Notes: a model not told the origin generated them from the letters alone. A stretch of 64,000 nt of DNA from Capnocytophaga haemolytica (GCF_001553545.1 NZ_CP014227.1:1594501-1658500); one strand, 5' to 3'; counted from the stretch's first letter, positions 27,841-36,893 are shown. Numbers and translations: made by a program.

Positions 27841-27939
27841 GCGAATAACCATCGAAAAATGAACGGATTATAAAACCACCCAAAAAGCCCCTTTTACACA
27901 CATTATTCTTTTAGAAAATAGAAATAAGAAATTAGAAAA

Positions 27940-27988
27940 TAGCAGCCAGCAGACAGTAGTACGATGATCTACTGCTTGCTGGCTGCTA
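27940..27988. repeat. Long inverted repeat (hairpin) upstream of the barrel gene
   Basis: A 20-bp stem with one mismatch (TAGCAGCCAGCAGACAGTAG against its partner at 27969-27988) and a 9-nt loop. No T-run follows on either side, so it is not a standard terminator. Its GTAGCCAGC-like core resembles the stem at 26486-26522, hinting at a small dispersed palindrome family. Confidence 0.55.
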
Positions 27989-28191
27989 ACCACTAATCCC
28001 TATTCCTTAGAAAATCACCCTTTAGCGTTTAGTATATTATCCTATAAAACCATGCTAACATAGAAATACCCCCCCAGTTTAACATTCATTAGCATAAATT
28101 TATTTTAACATAAAAAAACAATCATTATTCCTTGTGCATTAAAGATTATTCACTAATTTTGCCTCCAATAATTCGCTAAAAACAAACCATT

Positions 28192-30648
28192 ATGAAGTTT
28201 TTCTTTACCCTCATCGTTATGCTGCTTTTCTTCTGTGGCAGCGCGGCGTATGCACAAAGTGCTTTTACCCTTACGGCAAAGGTAGTCGATAGTGCGGGCG
28301 AGGGCGTTCCGCTGGCAGTGGTGCGGCTCATCGCTGAGGGAGAGGTCATCGCCCAAGAGGTTACCGCCCTCAACGGGTCAGTACGACTGACACCCCATAC
28401 CTCAAACCCCACCCCTCAGACCTTAACCCTCACCATTGAGGCGTATAACTTTCAGCCTTACGAGCAAACGATTCACCGCTATTCCACACCCCAAGACCTT
28501 AGCACTGACCTCGGCACGATTCGTCTAAGCGAGGCTATTACTGCCTTAGAGGGCGTTACTCTCACAGGTGAGAAGCGTCCCTCAGCAGTGCGCGTTGAGG
28601 CGGGTAAGGTGATTTTCAATCCACAACAAAGTCTTACCACGGCAGGGAGCTCGGCATTAGAAATCCTCAAAAAGACCCCAGCAGTTACGGTGGACAACCA
28701 GAGCGGCATTAGCATCATCGGCAAGCGAGGTACGCTGGTGCTGCTTAACGATAAGCCTACCTATATGCAGGCGGAGGAACTCAAGTCCTTTCTGCAATCA
28801 CTGCCAGCCAGTCGTGTTGCCTCCATTGAGGTGATGCCTACCCCGCCCGCTTCCTACGATGCGCAAGGTGCGGCGGGGGTTATCAACATTGTCCTAAAGC
28901 AGAGCAGTTTAGAAGGTACGTACCTCTCTGTGGGCAATGGGGTGGCTTATGGTACGCACCTACATCAGAACACGGATATCTACTTCCAGCAGTCTACCGA
29001 GAAGGCGAGTATTTACGGCAGCTACGGACACCAAGTGGGGCACTTTGGCAGTCGCTATGGCAATAAGCGTACCCAGAGTGAGGGAGGGCACATTGGCGGA
29101 CAGCAGTTTATCTATAATGCCGACTCTGAGGATACTGATAAGCGCAGCAGTATTGCAGGCAGTCTTGGGGGTGAATATCGCTTTACTACGCAGCATACGT
29201 TGGGCTTTAACGCCTCATTGAACAGTCTTTTTGGCAGGGGCGACATCTTTACGTACACCGATAAACTGAGCAATACAGGCTCTTTGCTCAAACGCACTTA
29301 CTCTTATAGCGATGCCTTGCATCAGAAAGCCAATCAGTACAGCAGTGCTTTGCAGTATCTTTACAAACCTTCCGATAAGGCGCAGTACCAATTCGATGCC
29401 GATTATATCTTCTTTGATGGCTTTACTGATAACGCGCTCTCTAACTACGATGTAAATCTTACTAATGGCAGCCACAGCCTTACCGATGGGCAGCGAGTAC
29501 TGAACCATCGCAACATACATATTTTTGCCCTACAAGCGGGACAGACTTTTGCGCTCTTTGGTGGAGAGATGCAGACAGGGGCAAAGTACAGCCGCGTGCA
29601 ATCGCGCAACGGATTGGACTATTTCACGGGCATTCCTGTGGCAAATACACTTGATGCAGACGCTTCTAATGCATTTACCTATCGTGAGCAAATCAGCGCG
29701 ATTTACGGAAGCTATGAGCACAATTTCGGGGCGTGGAGGCTTGCAGCAGGCTTACGCATAGAACACACCGATACCGATGGACAACTTACCCCTCACATAG
29801 GTAGCACGCTCACCCCAGAGCACCACACGCACCACTACACGGATTTCTTCCCTACTGCTACCCTTGATTATGCTTTTACCGATGAACAACATTGGTCGCT
29901 GGCGTACAGCAGTCGCATCGAGCGACCCGCTTATGAGATGCTGAACCCTGTGGAGTTCTTTTTGGATAATTATTCCAAGTGGAAAGGCAATCCTTTTTTA
30001 TCACCTCAGAAGATACACAAGCTAAGTCTGAGCGCACCACTTGGCAAAACACAATGTGCGCTCTCTTATACCCTTGCCAACGACTATTACGCGCAAATCG
30101 CTGAGAGTGGCACAGGGGGATTGCTCACTTACATACACCGTAATATCGGGCAACAGCAGCACCTCTCGCTCACGCTCTTCCGTGAGTTTACTTTTGCCCC
30201 GTGGTGGAAAGCCTCGGCAAATGCCGCCATCTTCTACATCGATAACCAGCTGCGCGAAGACCTCTTTGTGGGGGCACTCCGCCAGTGGAGCGTAATGGGT
30301 GCGATGCAACACTATTTTACCTTGTCCTGGGGCATACGCGCGGAAGTCAGTGGGGAGTACAACAGTCGCCGCCTGACCCAAGTGGGCGAGTTTGCGCTCC
30401 CCTCAGGCAGCGTAGATGTAGGTTTACAGCGCGATTGCTGGCACGACCGCCTCAGTGTAAGCCTCACCCTCAGCGACCTCTTCCACACCAACCGCTGGGA
30501 CAACGAGAGTAGGCTGAGAGACACCCACATCGCTGCTTATGGCAATATGGAGTCGCGGCAACTCAAACTGCAAGCCGTCTACAAGTTCGGCAAACAACGT
30601 GAGCGCAGCGTTGAAATATTGGAAGTAGAAGAGCGGGAAAGACTTTGA
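28192..30648 (+). CDS. Outer-membrane beta-barrel, TonB-dependent-receptor-like (OMP_b-brl_3)
   Basis: An 818-residue outer-membrane protein. A signal peptide (about 1-22, ending AYAQ) precedes a carboxypeptidase-regulatory-like beta-sandwich (about 25-120), a plug-like domain (about 140-235; GKVIFNPQQSL, LLNDKPTYM, ASYDAQGAAGVINIVLK), and a long C-terminal barrel rich in alternating aromatic strands. The plug plus barrel match the family annotated outer membrane beta-barrel or TonB-dependent receptor in Bacteroidota. No partner SusD gene is adjacent, so it is not a classical SusCD pair. A TAATTTTG box lies at 28154-28161. Ligand unknown. Confidence 0.85.
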   Translation: MKFFFTLIVMLLFFCGSAAYAQSAFTLTAKVVDSAGEGVPLAVVRLIAEGEVIAQEVTALNGSVRLTPHTSNPTPQTLTLTIEAYNFQPYEQTIHRYSTPQDLSTDLGTIRLSEAITALEGVTLTGEKRPSAVRVEAGKVIFNPQQSLTTAGSSALEILKKTPAVTVDNQSGISIIGKRGTLVLLNDKPTYMQAEELKSFLQSLPASRVASIEVMPTPPASYDAQGAAGVINIVLKQSSLEGTYLSVGNGVAYGTHLHQNTDIYFQQSTEKASIYGSYGHQVGHFGSRYGNKRTQSEGGHIGGQQFIYNADSEDTDKRSSIAGSLGGEYRFTTQHTLGFNASLNSLFGRGDIFTYTDKLSNTGSLLKRTYSYSDALHQKANQYSSALQYLYKPSDKAQYQFDADYIFFDGFTDNALSNYDVNLTNGSHSLTDGQRVLNHRNIHIFALQAGQTFALFGGEMQTGAKYSRVQSRNGLDYFTGIPVANTLDADASNAFTYREQISAIYGSYEHNFGAWRLAAGLRIEHTDTDGQLTPHIGSTLTPEHHTHHYTDFFPTATLDYAFTDEQHWSLAYSSRIERPAYEMLNPVEFFLDNYSKWKGNPFLSPQKIHKLSLSAPLGKTQCALSYTLANDYYAQIAESGTGGLLTYIHRNIGQQQHLSLTLFREFTFAPWWKASANAAIFYIDNQLREDLFVGALRQWSVMGAMQHYFTLSWGIRAEVSGEYNSRRLTQVGEFALPSGSVDVGLQRDCWHDRLSVSLTLSDLFHTNRWDNESRLRDTHIAAYGNMESRQLKLQAVYKFGKQRERSVEILEVEERERL

Positions 30649-30776
30649 TAATGAATAATGTATAATGCACAATGTATAATGAGAAGTGAGCTAAGGGAGT
30701 AGTTATTCCCTGAAAAGTTAAGCTTTAATCATTATTTTCGTATCTTTGCGACCAAATAATAACATTAAACATTGTT

Positions 30777-31778
30777 ATGAATATACTTATCATTGGTTTA
30801 GGAACTATAGGTAGCATTTACGGCTACTTGTTCCATAAGGCAGGACATAAAGTAGAGCACTTTTTAAGAAAGGATAGTCCCAAGGCAGGGATTGCTGAGC
30901 TTAAAGTAGCTATGCTTGATGGAAGACGACACCCCAAGGGAGAAGCCTACACGGACACGTATCCCATAGCTCATTGTAGCCAAAAAGCGTATGACTTTAT
31001 CTTTGTGAGCGTCCCCTCAGGAGGTATTGAGGGAGTGCTGAAGAGCTTGCAGGCAGAGGGTATCACGGGGCAGTTGCTCTTGTGCTGCGGTCTGTGGGAA
31101 GATCGCAAGGCTTTGGAAAAACTATTGGAAGCCTATCACTACATAGAGGCACACTGGGACGGGCACGAAATGTTGCAGAAGAAGGACTATATCTTGGGTT
31201 ATCCCGTAGCGGGAGGCAATATTGAGGGTGACATACTCAATGGCTGTGTATTCGACCATTTTATGTTAGAAAAAGAGAGCAAAGCAGGCTCTGTAAACTA
31301 CACAAAATTAAAGTCCCTCTTTGCTGATGCCCAGCTCAAGTTAGAATGTCCTTACGATATGCTCGAATGGATACAGTTGCACCTTTGTATCAACGCTGCT
31401 GTGCAGGTAGTAGCAGGCAGCAATGGCAATATACACAACACTTCCGCGGCTGCCGAAGCACTGATGCAAAGTTCAAAACAACTCAAACAAGTGGTGCGTA
31501 CCATTCGCCAGACGGCAAAGATAGCTGCCGCACGCGGAATAGACCTAAAGCACTACCGCAATGAACTCTGGGCATACCACCTGCCGACTTTTATCTCAGT
31601 GCCTTTGATGAAGCGTATGTTCGCCAAAAACATTCTCACCCGCAAAATAATGACCCTCCACAACAACCTCTCTGACCTGCTCTACGTATGCAAAACTGTA
31701 TACGACTTTGGCAAAGAGAAAGGCGTAAAAGCCCCTATATTCTACACCGCTTACGAAAAGATTTTGGAAAAGGTTTGA
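30777..31778 (+). CDS. Ketopantoate-reductase-like oxidoreductase (PanE/ApbA family)
   Basis: A 333-residue NAD(P)-dependent reductase with an N-terminal Rossmann motif LIIGLGTIGSIYGYLF (about 3-18), a middle region with SVPSGGIEGVLKSL, and the C-terminal helical ApbA domain (INAAVQVVAGSNGNIHNTSAAAEAL). PanE reduces ketopantoate for pantothenate and CoA synthesis. The length and low overall similarity to classic PanE leave room for another 2-hydroxy or keto-acid substrate. Own promoter box TATCTTTG at 30741-30748; a strong terminator follows. Confidence 0.75.
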   Translation: MNILIIGLGTIGSIYGYLFHKAGHKVEHFLRKDSPKAGIAELKVAMLDGRRHPKGEAYTDTYPIAHCSQKAYDFIFVSVPSGGIEGVLKSLQAEGITGQLLLCCGLWEDRKALEKLLEAYHYIEAHWDGHEMLQKKDYILGYPVAGGNIEGDILNGCVFDHFMLEKESKAGSVNYTKLKSLFADAQLKLECPYDMLEWIQLHLCINAAVQVVAGSNGNIHNTSAAAEALMQSSKQLKQVVRTIRQTAKIAAARGIDLKHYRNELWAYHLPTFISVPLMKRMFAKNILTRKIMTLHNNLSDLLYVCKTVYDFGKEKGVKAPIFYTAYEKILEKV

Positions 31779-31830
31779 GGTATGGGGTATGGGGTATGGG
31801 GTGTGAGGGCTAACGCAGCAATAAAACAGT

Positions 31831-31881
31831 AAAAACAGGAACAGTTAATCGCCTAAAACACGATTAACTGTTCCTGTTTTT
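31831..31881. terminator. Strong 21-bp hairpin terminator
   Basis: A perfect 21-bp stem (31831-31851 with 31861-31881) with a 9-nt loop, starting AAAAACAGGAACAG and ending CTGTTCCTGTTTTT. It separates the ketopantoate-reductase-like gene from the AbiE genes. Confidence 0.85.
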
Positions 31882-31936
31882 ACTACTTGCTTCTAAGAAA
31901 TTATACATTGTGCATTGTCCATTATAAATTATTCTG

Positions 31937-31944
31937 TATCTTTG
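31937..31944 (+). promoter_or_regulatory. AbiE operon -7 box
   Basis: TATCTTTG lies 20 bp before abiEi. AbiEi antitoxins usually repress their own promoter by binding inverted repeats; I did not find a clear pair here. Confidence 0.5.
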
Positions 31945-31963
31945 TCCCCATAAATCGAACGCA

Positions 31964-32608
31964 ATGTTACAGGATTTACATACCATTCCCATAAATACCG
32001 CTGTGGTAGCAGGGCTTTACCCGCATATCAAGAGCAAGGCGCAAAAGGTTGCCGACTTAGAGCGTGCGGGCAGTCTGATACGCCTGAAGCGCAACCTCTA
32101 TGTGGTTTCGCCCTCTTTAAGCGGCGTGCCACTTTCTACGGAACTTATCGCCAATCAGCTCTATGGTCCTTCGTACCTCTCGTTGCAATCGGCATTGCGC
32201 TATTACGGACTGATACCTGAGGCAGTGTATCAGCACCTATCAATGACCATTAAGCACAGCCGCAGTTTCACCACTCCTGTGGGGCACTTCCATTACCAGC
32301 AATGCACGCGCGATTATTTTGCTATTGGGCTTACTATTGTGCAGCGTACGGGCTATGCTTTTATTATTGCTACCCCCGAAAAAGCCCTTGCCGACCTTAT
32401 CACCTACACTAAAGGACTCAATATGCGCTACCGCAAGGAAATACTCACCTACCTCAAGGACGACCTTCGCCTTGATATGGACGCCTTTTTTGCTATGGAT
32501 GCCACTATATTCGAAGCGTGTGCTGCACTCGGCAAAAAAGCTACCACAATGAAGGCTATTGCTAAGTTGTTGAGGGATCAGAGATCAGAACTGAGTCCTG
32601 ACTTCTGA
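31964..32608 (+). CDS. AbiEi-type antitoxin of a type IV toxin-antitoxin system
   Basis: A 214-residue protein of the AbiEi_4/DUF-type antitoxin family. The N-terminal winged-helix part (QKVADLERAGSLIRLKRNLYVVSP, about 27-50) is the DNA-binding module that represses the operon; ANQLYGPSYLSLQSALRYYGLIPE (about 63-86) and ATPEKALADLI (about 136-146) are diagnostic for AbiEi. It is followed 41 bases later by the nucleotidyltransferase toxin gene. In type IV systems the antitoxin counteracts the toxin without direct binding; phage abortive infection is the known role in some members. Confidence 0.85.
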   Translation: MLQDLHTIPINTAVVAGLYPHIKSKAQKVADLERAGSLIRLKRNLYVVSPSLSGVPLSTELIANQLYGPSYLSLQSALRYYGLIPEAVYQHLSMTIKHSRSFTTPVGHFHYQQCTRDYFAIGLTIVQRTGYAFIIATPEKALADLITYTKGLNMRYRKEILTYLKDDLRLDMDAFFAMDATIFEACAALGKKATTMKAIAKLLRDQRSELSPDF

Positions 32609-32649
32609 CTACTGACCTCTGCTCCCTAATCACTAACCACTAAGAAAAA

Positions 32650-33474
32650 ATGAACAACATCTATCAATCGATGCTCGCCCCTTACGACCTCAGCAGTGAG
32701 GAGGCACGCCGCAACGCTACCTTTGAGGTCAATCAGTGCCTCATACTCGCAGGGCTTTATCGTGGAGGGTTCTTTGAGGAAGCCGCCTTCTACGGAGGCA
32801 CGTGTCTGCGTATTTTCTATGGCTTAGACCGCTTTAGTGAGGATATGGACTTCTTGCTCTTGCGTCCTCAGCCCGATTTTAACTTTGAGCGTTATTTTCC
32901 TGCTATCCTCGATGAGTTTGCCTTAGTAGGGTGCGATGTGTCGCTCACACGCAAGGATAAAAAGCAGCATACACGCGTAGAATCAGCTTTTCTCAAAGAC
33001 AATATCCACGTATACGACTTGCAGTTCCAAACCGAAAAGAGTATCAAAATAAAGATTGAAGTGGATACCACCTCACCTTTGCAGTTCGAGACTGAGGAAA
33101 AGCTTCTGCTACTGCCCTCATCGTTTATGACGCGTTGCTTCACCCTCCCTGACCTTTATGCAGGTAAGATGCACGCCTTAGCTTTCCGCTCGTGGCGTGG
33201 ACGCGTAAAAGGGCGCGATTGGTACGACTTTGAGTGGTATGTGCGCCATCGTACGCCGCTGAATTTCACGCACCTCCAAGAGCGTATCCGCGAGTTTAAC
33301 CACACTGAGATGACCCGTGAGGAGTATCTTTTGCACTTCAAGGAACGCCTTGCTACCACCGACATCAAAGCCGTAAGGCAAGATGTATTGCCGTTTATCA
33401 AAAATTCGCAAGCACTTGCTATATGGAGTAATGACTATTTTTTACAATTAGCAGATCGTATCGTATGGCAGTAA
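32650..33474 (+). CDS. AbiEii/AbiGii nucleotidyltransferase toxin
   Basis: A 274-residue member of the AbiEii toxin family, whose studied members transfer nucleotides to tRNA acceptor ends. The nucleotidyltransferase core is present: FYGGTCLRIFYGLDR (GGT at 49-51), the Asp pair in RFSEDMDFLL (about 62-70), IKIEVDTT further on as the third acidic site, and the conserved KMHALAFRSWRGRVKGRDWYDFEWYV segment (about 173-199). All key residues are intact, so it is probably active. The 33465 gene begins within its last codons. Confidence 0.88.
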   Translation: MNNIYQSMLAPYDLSSEEARRNATFEVNQCLILAGLYRGGFFEEAAFYGGTCLRIFYGLDRFSEDMDFLLLRPQPDFNFERYFPAILDEFALVGCDVSLTRKDKKQHTRVESAFLKDNIHVYDLQFQTEKSIKIKIEVDTTSPLQFETEEKLLLLPSSFMTRCFTLPDLYAGKMHALAFRSWRGRVKGRDWYDFEWYVRHRTPLNFTHLQERIREFNHTEMTREEYLLHFKERLATTDIKAVRQDVLPFIKNSQALAIWSNDYFLQLADRIVWQ

Positions 33475-33956
33475 ATAACCTTTGTAAGTATCTTTTGCTC
33501 TTCGCAAGCGTTTTTTGCAAGGGACAAAACCAAGCACTCATCAGCGCGACCTATGCAAAGCTGAAAAGCGATGCCAAATCCTTTGAGCAATTCGCCTTTT
33601 ATGGGTTTTGCAATTGTAACGACACCTATCTGTACTCAGAGATGTACGACAGTCAGTACACCACCACCTTCAACCACTTAGAACCACTGCCTCGCTTCTT
33701 TGAAAGGGAGGTGATAAGGGCGGCGTTAAACAACTATCACACGGCTTATAACAACCGATTTGATGCCCTGCAAAAGACGTATTATAACGGTTATCAAATA
33801 ATTGCTGAATGCTATAAGCTGTACCGTACATCGAATAAGAAATTAAGGAAGACCTATCTTCGCCTGCTCTCTGATGAGAAGCAACAAAAACAGTGGATCG
33901 AGGAGTATATGAGTGATTACTTAACGCAGTATTTTATTACTATAGAAACTGAATGA
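33465..33956 (+). CDS. Small protein of unknown function, coupled to abiEii
   Basis: A 163-residue protein starting 10 bases before the abiEii stop, so translation is probably coupled. The N-terminus (LCKYLLLFASVFCKGQNQ) looks like a signal peptide with a basic-hydrophobic run, predicting export. The rest is Tyr- and Lys-rich and helical (YNNRFDALQKTYYNGYQIIAECYKLYR). No family recognised. The link to a toxin-antitoxin operon may be only positional, since an exported protein has no obvious role there. Confidence 0.55.
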   Translation: MAVNNLCKYLLLFASVFCKGQNQALISATYAKLKSDAKSFEQFAFYGFCNCNDTYLYSEMYDSQYTTTFNHLEPLPRFFEREVIRAALNNYHTAYNNRFDALQKTYYNGYQIIAECYKLYRTSNKKLRKTYLRLLSDEKQQKQWIEEYMSDYLTQYFITIETE

Positions 33957-34423
33957 TGCATAACACCCCACAAATTACCTTTACGAAAGATTGCGGCATT
34001 GCCACTTCTACGGAGGCAATCTTCATTCCCCTCATTGGCGAGGCTATGGAGCTATGGATATACACCGAAAGCGAGCGTTTTGCCGACTTTTCGCCGCACC
34101 AGCGCACCTGCTTTGATGCCTTTGTAGCACTACCTTCGCAACGGGAGATGATTGCGCAAGCCGTTAAAGACCTCTATGAAGAGCAACTCCGTGAGAGACG
34201 TATTGAGCAGCACCCTACCGATAGCTTCTGCCCTGAGTACACTGCCTGCATCGTGCCCAACCTGAGCGATGTTACAGATAGCCATATCTTTATCATCGCT
34301 GAGACCAATTGGAGCATCGCAGGCAGCGATTGCTGTCTTGAAATAGAGTTCTATTTTATAGATAATCGCCTGCACTCCCTCAGTGAAATGACGGGAGATT
34401 ACACTTTGTTTGGTGCGGAATAG
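33953..34423 (+). CDS. Small cytoplasmic protein of unknown function
   Basis: A 156-residue acidic protein overlapping the previous gene by 4 bases (ATGA-type overlap), so the two form a translational unit behind abiEi-abiEii. No signal peptide or membrane helix. Sequence such as AMELWIYTESERFADFSPHQRTCFDAF and the late EIEFYFIDNRLHSLSEMTGDYTLF resembles small proteins near contact-dependent or immunity loci, but I cannot assign it. Confidence 0.55.
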   Translation: MMHNTPQITFTKDCGIATSTEAIFIPLIGEAMELWIYTESERFADFSPHQRTCFDAFVALPSQREMIAQAVKDLYEEQLRERRIEQHPTDSFCPEYTACIVPNLSDVTDSHIFIIAETNWSIAGSDCCLEIEFYFIDNRLHSLSEMTGDYTLFGAE

Positions 34424-34478
34424 CTTTTCTATTAGTTATTGCTACCGCCTAATTTCTAGTTTTCTATTTTCTCAAAAT

Positions 34479-35111
34479 ATGCTTTACACATTGATCATTC
34501 TCATCGCATTGTTGGACTTGCTATTCGTGCATTTGGTAAGCCAATCGAAGCGTCCTCGTGGTTTTGTGGGCGTACTGATGATGAAGTTGTGGAATAGAAC
34601 ATACCTGCCGATGGTGCGTTGGGCTTCGGGCTACATAAAGGGCAAAAAGGTAAATAATATCTTAGACGTAGGGGTGGGCAATGGCGGCTCTACTGCCTAT
34701 TTGACTGAGCTCTTTCCCAATGCGAATATTACGGGGATAGACCTCTCCGAGACGGCTATTGCAGAGGCGTATAAGCAGCCCATAAAGGGGAAAGTTAGCT
34801 TTGCTGTAAAGGACATTACGCAGACGGATTACCTCTCGGCGTCTTTTGACCTTATTTGTGCTTTCCAAACGCATTTCCATTGGCAGAACGCCGAGACTGC
34901 CTACACTGAAATCCATCGCTTGCTTACAGATAGCGGCGTACTGCTCATCGCCTGCGAGAAAAGCAAGATAAGGTACTACCTTCGCGACCTTGAAGAGACA
35001 GGGGCGTTTAGCTCTTATATGGAGCATTTTGGCTTATACTTAGAGGAGACAGCACAACAGAACGGCTGGGTGTTATTTGTGTTGCTGAAAAAGCCAGTCG
35101 CGAACAGCTGA
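34479..35111 (+). CDS. Class I SAM-dependent methyltransferase with N-terminal membrane helix
   Basis: About 210 residues from 34479 (MLYTLIILIALLDLLFVHLV). I prefer this start to one 69 bases upstream because the upstream portion looks non-coding and the hydrophobic N-terminus reads as a membrane anchor. Motif I LDVGVGNGGSTAYL, then ITGIDLSE (motif II) and FDLICAFQTHFHW (motif III region) define the methyltransferase_11/25-type fold. Substrate unknown. Downstream lies a fragment of kdsD. Confidence 0.8.
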   Translation: MLYTLIILIALLDLLFVHLVSQSKRPRGFVGVLMMKLWNRTYLPMVRWASGYIKGKKVNNILDVGVGNGGSTAYLTELFPNANITGIDLSETAIAEAYKQPIKGKVSFAVKDITQTDYLSASFDLICAFQTHFHWQNAETAYTEIHRLLTDSGVLLIACEKSKIRYYLRDLEETGAFSSYMEHFGLYLEETAQQNGWVLFVLLKKPVANS

Positions 35112-35183
35112 GCTTGTTTCACACCTATGATATTAGCAGTAAACTCCATCTCACCGAGTTGAGAAAGCTATCTTGTGAGAGTT

Positions 35184-35350
35184 ATGCCCTTGCCATCGAC
35201 GCCTTAGAGCTGATGCAGCACAATAAGATCACCCAGCTGCTGTTAACCGAGGGTGCACTTATGTTGGCATTGTGCACCTACATAACTTAGTGCAAGAAGG
35301 ACTTTTATAGTGATTAATGAGCAATGATTAATAATTAATCTGCTAACGCA
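35184..35350 (+). pseudogene. Truncated, frameshifted duplicate of the kdsD 3' end and flank
   Basis: This segment matches 5023-5188 (last CBS domain of kdsD plus about 50 bp beyond its stop) at roughly nine bases in ten, including the downstream TGATTAATGAGCAATGA and GCTAACGC phrases. The coding part is broken: a 1-base loss in GAGGGTGCACT against GAGGGAGGCACT shifts the frame, and no 5' part of kdsD is present. It is therefore a remnant left by a duplication or by recombination between regions 30 kb apart. Confidence 0.88.
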
Positions 35351-35357
35351 CAAATAA

Positions 35358-35395
35358 AAACCCCTCATTGTAAGCGTCCTTACAATGAGGGGTTT
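35358..35395. terminator. 17-bp hairpin terminator
   Basis: A perfect 17-bp stem starting AAACCCCTCATTG with loop CGTC, directly after the kdsD fragment. It may end transcription from the methyltransferase gene. Confidence 0.8.
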
Positions 35396-35630
35396 CGAAG
35401 TGTATAAAATCACTCTTCGATGATGCTCAACATTTTTATATAGCTATCATCAGCTGCAGAGGTTTTATCAACATTCTAAGATTGTCTAATTTATTAGACG
35501 TTGGAAATTCATAGCTAAAAATCGGATGTTTGTAGAAGGGTGGGTGTCGTATGTACATTACGACCTATATCTTATATTACCTTACTTGCAAACGGATTCG
35601 CACTCGAATTCTCGTTACCTTAAGATAACA

Positions 35631-36191
35631 TTACACTATCGCTTCACGCTCTGTAATGTTTCCTGGTAAGTCTTCCGCTGTTACAACTACTTTCGAGTTT
35701 GCAACAGGCGTGTTGGTAGCAGTGGCACTATAAGTCCATTTGCCTTCGAGCTTTACAGCCTTCCCTTCTTCTACCAGCGTGTCATTGGCTTTCAGGATTT
35801 TTACCGTTACGCTCTTCACTTCAACTGTGTCCGTTGCTTCAATACTTATCGTTGAACCAACAGTGCCGTCGTAGTGCGAGGTATTGATGTGCTCTATCCG
35901 TGGAGCTGTCAAAAAATCCTGCAAGATGACATTGCGTGTAGTGAGGTTTCGGCTCTTGGCAATCTGCTCATACTTTTCGTATAATTCAGAATTGCCCTCT
36001 TTGAGCGTCTTTGCATACACCCCAGCTTCCTTAAAGCGATTGCGATGTGCTTTTTGCTTATCAGAAGCAGGTTTAGTAAACTCTGGCATCTTAGCTACTA
36101 CTAATTTGCCTCGAACTCTCTTGTATACTAGCAAGCCTCCAATATTTCCTTTGAGACCTACCATAGCATAATTTCCTATTTGTATTGCCAT
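35631..36191 (-). CDS. Unknown protein with N-terminal DUF6266-like and C-terminal beta domain
   Basis: A 186-residue protein. The N-terminal part MAIQIGNYAMVGLKGNIGGLLVYKRVRGKLVVAKMPEF and the basic helix KQKAHRNRFKEAGVYAKTL resemble Bacteroidota DUF6266-type proteins; the C-terminal half (about 95-186) has Thr/Val-rich beta strands ending AEDLPGNITEREAIV. No signal peptide. It is not obviously linked to its neighbours. Assignment to DUF6266 is from memory of the motif style and should be treated as tentative. Confidence 0.55.
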   Translation of the reverse strand: MAIQIGNYAMVGLKGNIGGLLVYKRVRGKLVVAKMPEFTKPASDKQKAHRNRFKEAGVYAKTLKEGNSELYEKYEQIAKSRNLTTRNVILQDFLTAPRIEHINTSHYDGTVGSTISIEATDTVEVKSVTVKILKANDTLVEEGKAVKLEGKWTYSATATNTPVANSKVVVTAEDLPGNITEREAIV

Positions 36192-36447
36192 AGGCTTAAT
36201 TATAATTAAAAGAGTATCTAAAATGTTTAAGAACTTAATATTAGTTGTCCATTATTGTATCCTGCTTTGGCGCCTTGTGAGGTTACAATTTAGAACCTTT
36301 TATACTTTTTCTAACAACAAAAAGTGTGCCAAAGATGTTTTTTCTCTTTAACCTGACAAAATGTCCTGTATCACCTGACACAAATGATGATATATGACAA
36401 AATGTCTTAAATGTGGAATAATAAGTTACTTTTTGAAACAGACAATA

Positions 36448-36473
36448 AAAAGCCCCTCACGAAGAGAGGCTTT
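36448..36473 (-). terminator. Terminator of the lipocalin-like lipoprotein gene
   Basis: On the minus strand the stem AAAGCCTCTC / GAGGGGCTTT (one mismatch) is followed by TTATTG-type T-rich sequence, 27 bases after the stop. Confidence 0.7.
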
Positions 36474-36500
36474 AATGATTGTTAGTAATTTAATAAATCT

Positions 36501-36893
36501 TTATTTCCTAAAGACTAAGGTTGCATCTGAGGTTTTTATCTTCAGTTCTTGTGATGTCAAAGAGATGAGTTCATTCTTTGTAGTATCACCTTCAACTGTG
36601 ATAAGCAAGTACCCTCCTTCAATTGCAAAGGTTCCTGAAAGATTTTTTAAACTTCCTGTAGAGTAATCAGTCATAGTTACATTACGTTTAGAAAAGGTCA
36701 TAGACGTTTTCTTTACAGTAGCATCTGTAACTACCTGATTGTTTACGGAATAGATATTCCAAGTTCCTTGAATAAGAGCCATATTCCCAGTAAGCTCTAT
36801 TTTTTCTTCTTTTTTGTCTTCACTCTTGCTGCATCCTACAGCCAAGAATAACACACATACAACCATTACGGCAATTTTTAAAATGTTTCTCAT
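36501..36893 (-). CDS. Lipocalin-like lipoprotein
   Basis: A 130-residue lipoprotein with a type II signal peptide and lipobox FLAVGC (Cys20), then a Lys/Glu/Asp linker and a small beta-barrel domain of the lipocalin_4/lipocalin-like type (LIQGTWNIYSVNNQVV ... MTDYSTGSLKNLSGTFAIEGGYLLITVEGD). Short lipoproteins of this kind are common in Bacteroidota with unknown ligands. It lies about 120 nt downstream of structured RNA copy 2 on the same strand, as the 25820 gene lies after copy 1. Confidence 0.75.
   Translation of the reverse strand: MRNILKIAVMVVCVLFLAVGCSKSEDKKEEKIELTGNMALIQGTWNIYSVNNQVVTDATVKKTSMTFSKRNVTMTDYSTGSLKNLSGTFAIEGGYLLITVEGDTTKNELISLTSQELKIKTSDATLVFRK

Noticed and set aside
28192..30648. 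SusC-type glycan importer
   Set aside because: No SusD-like lipoprotein gene follows, and the barrel resembles the OMP_b-brl_3 group rather than SusC.
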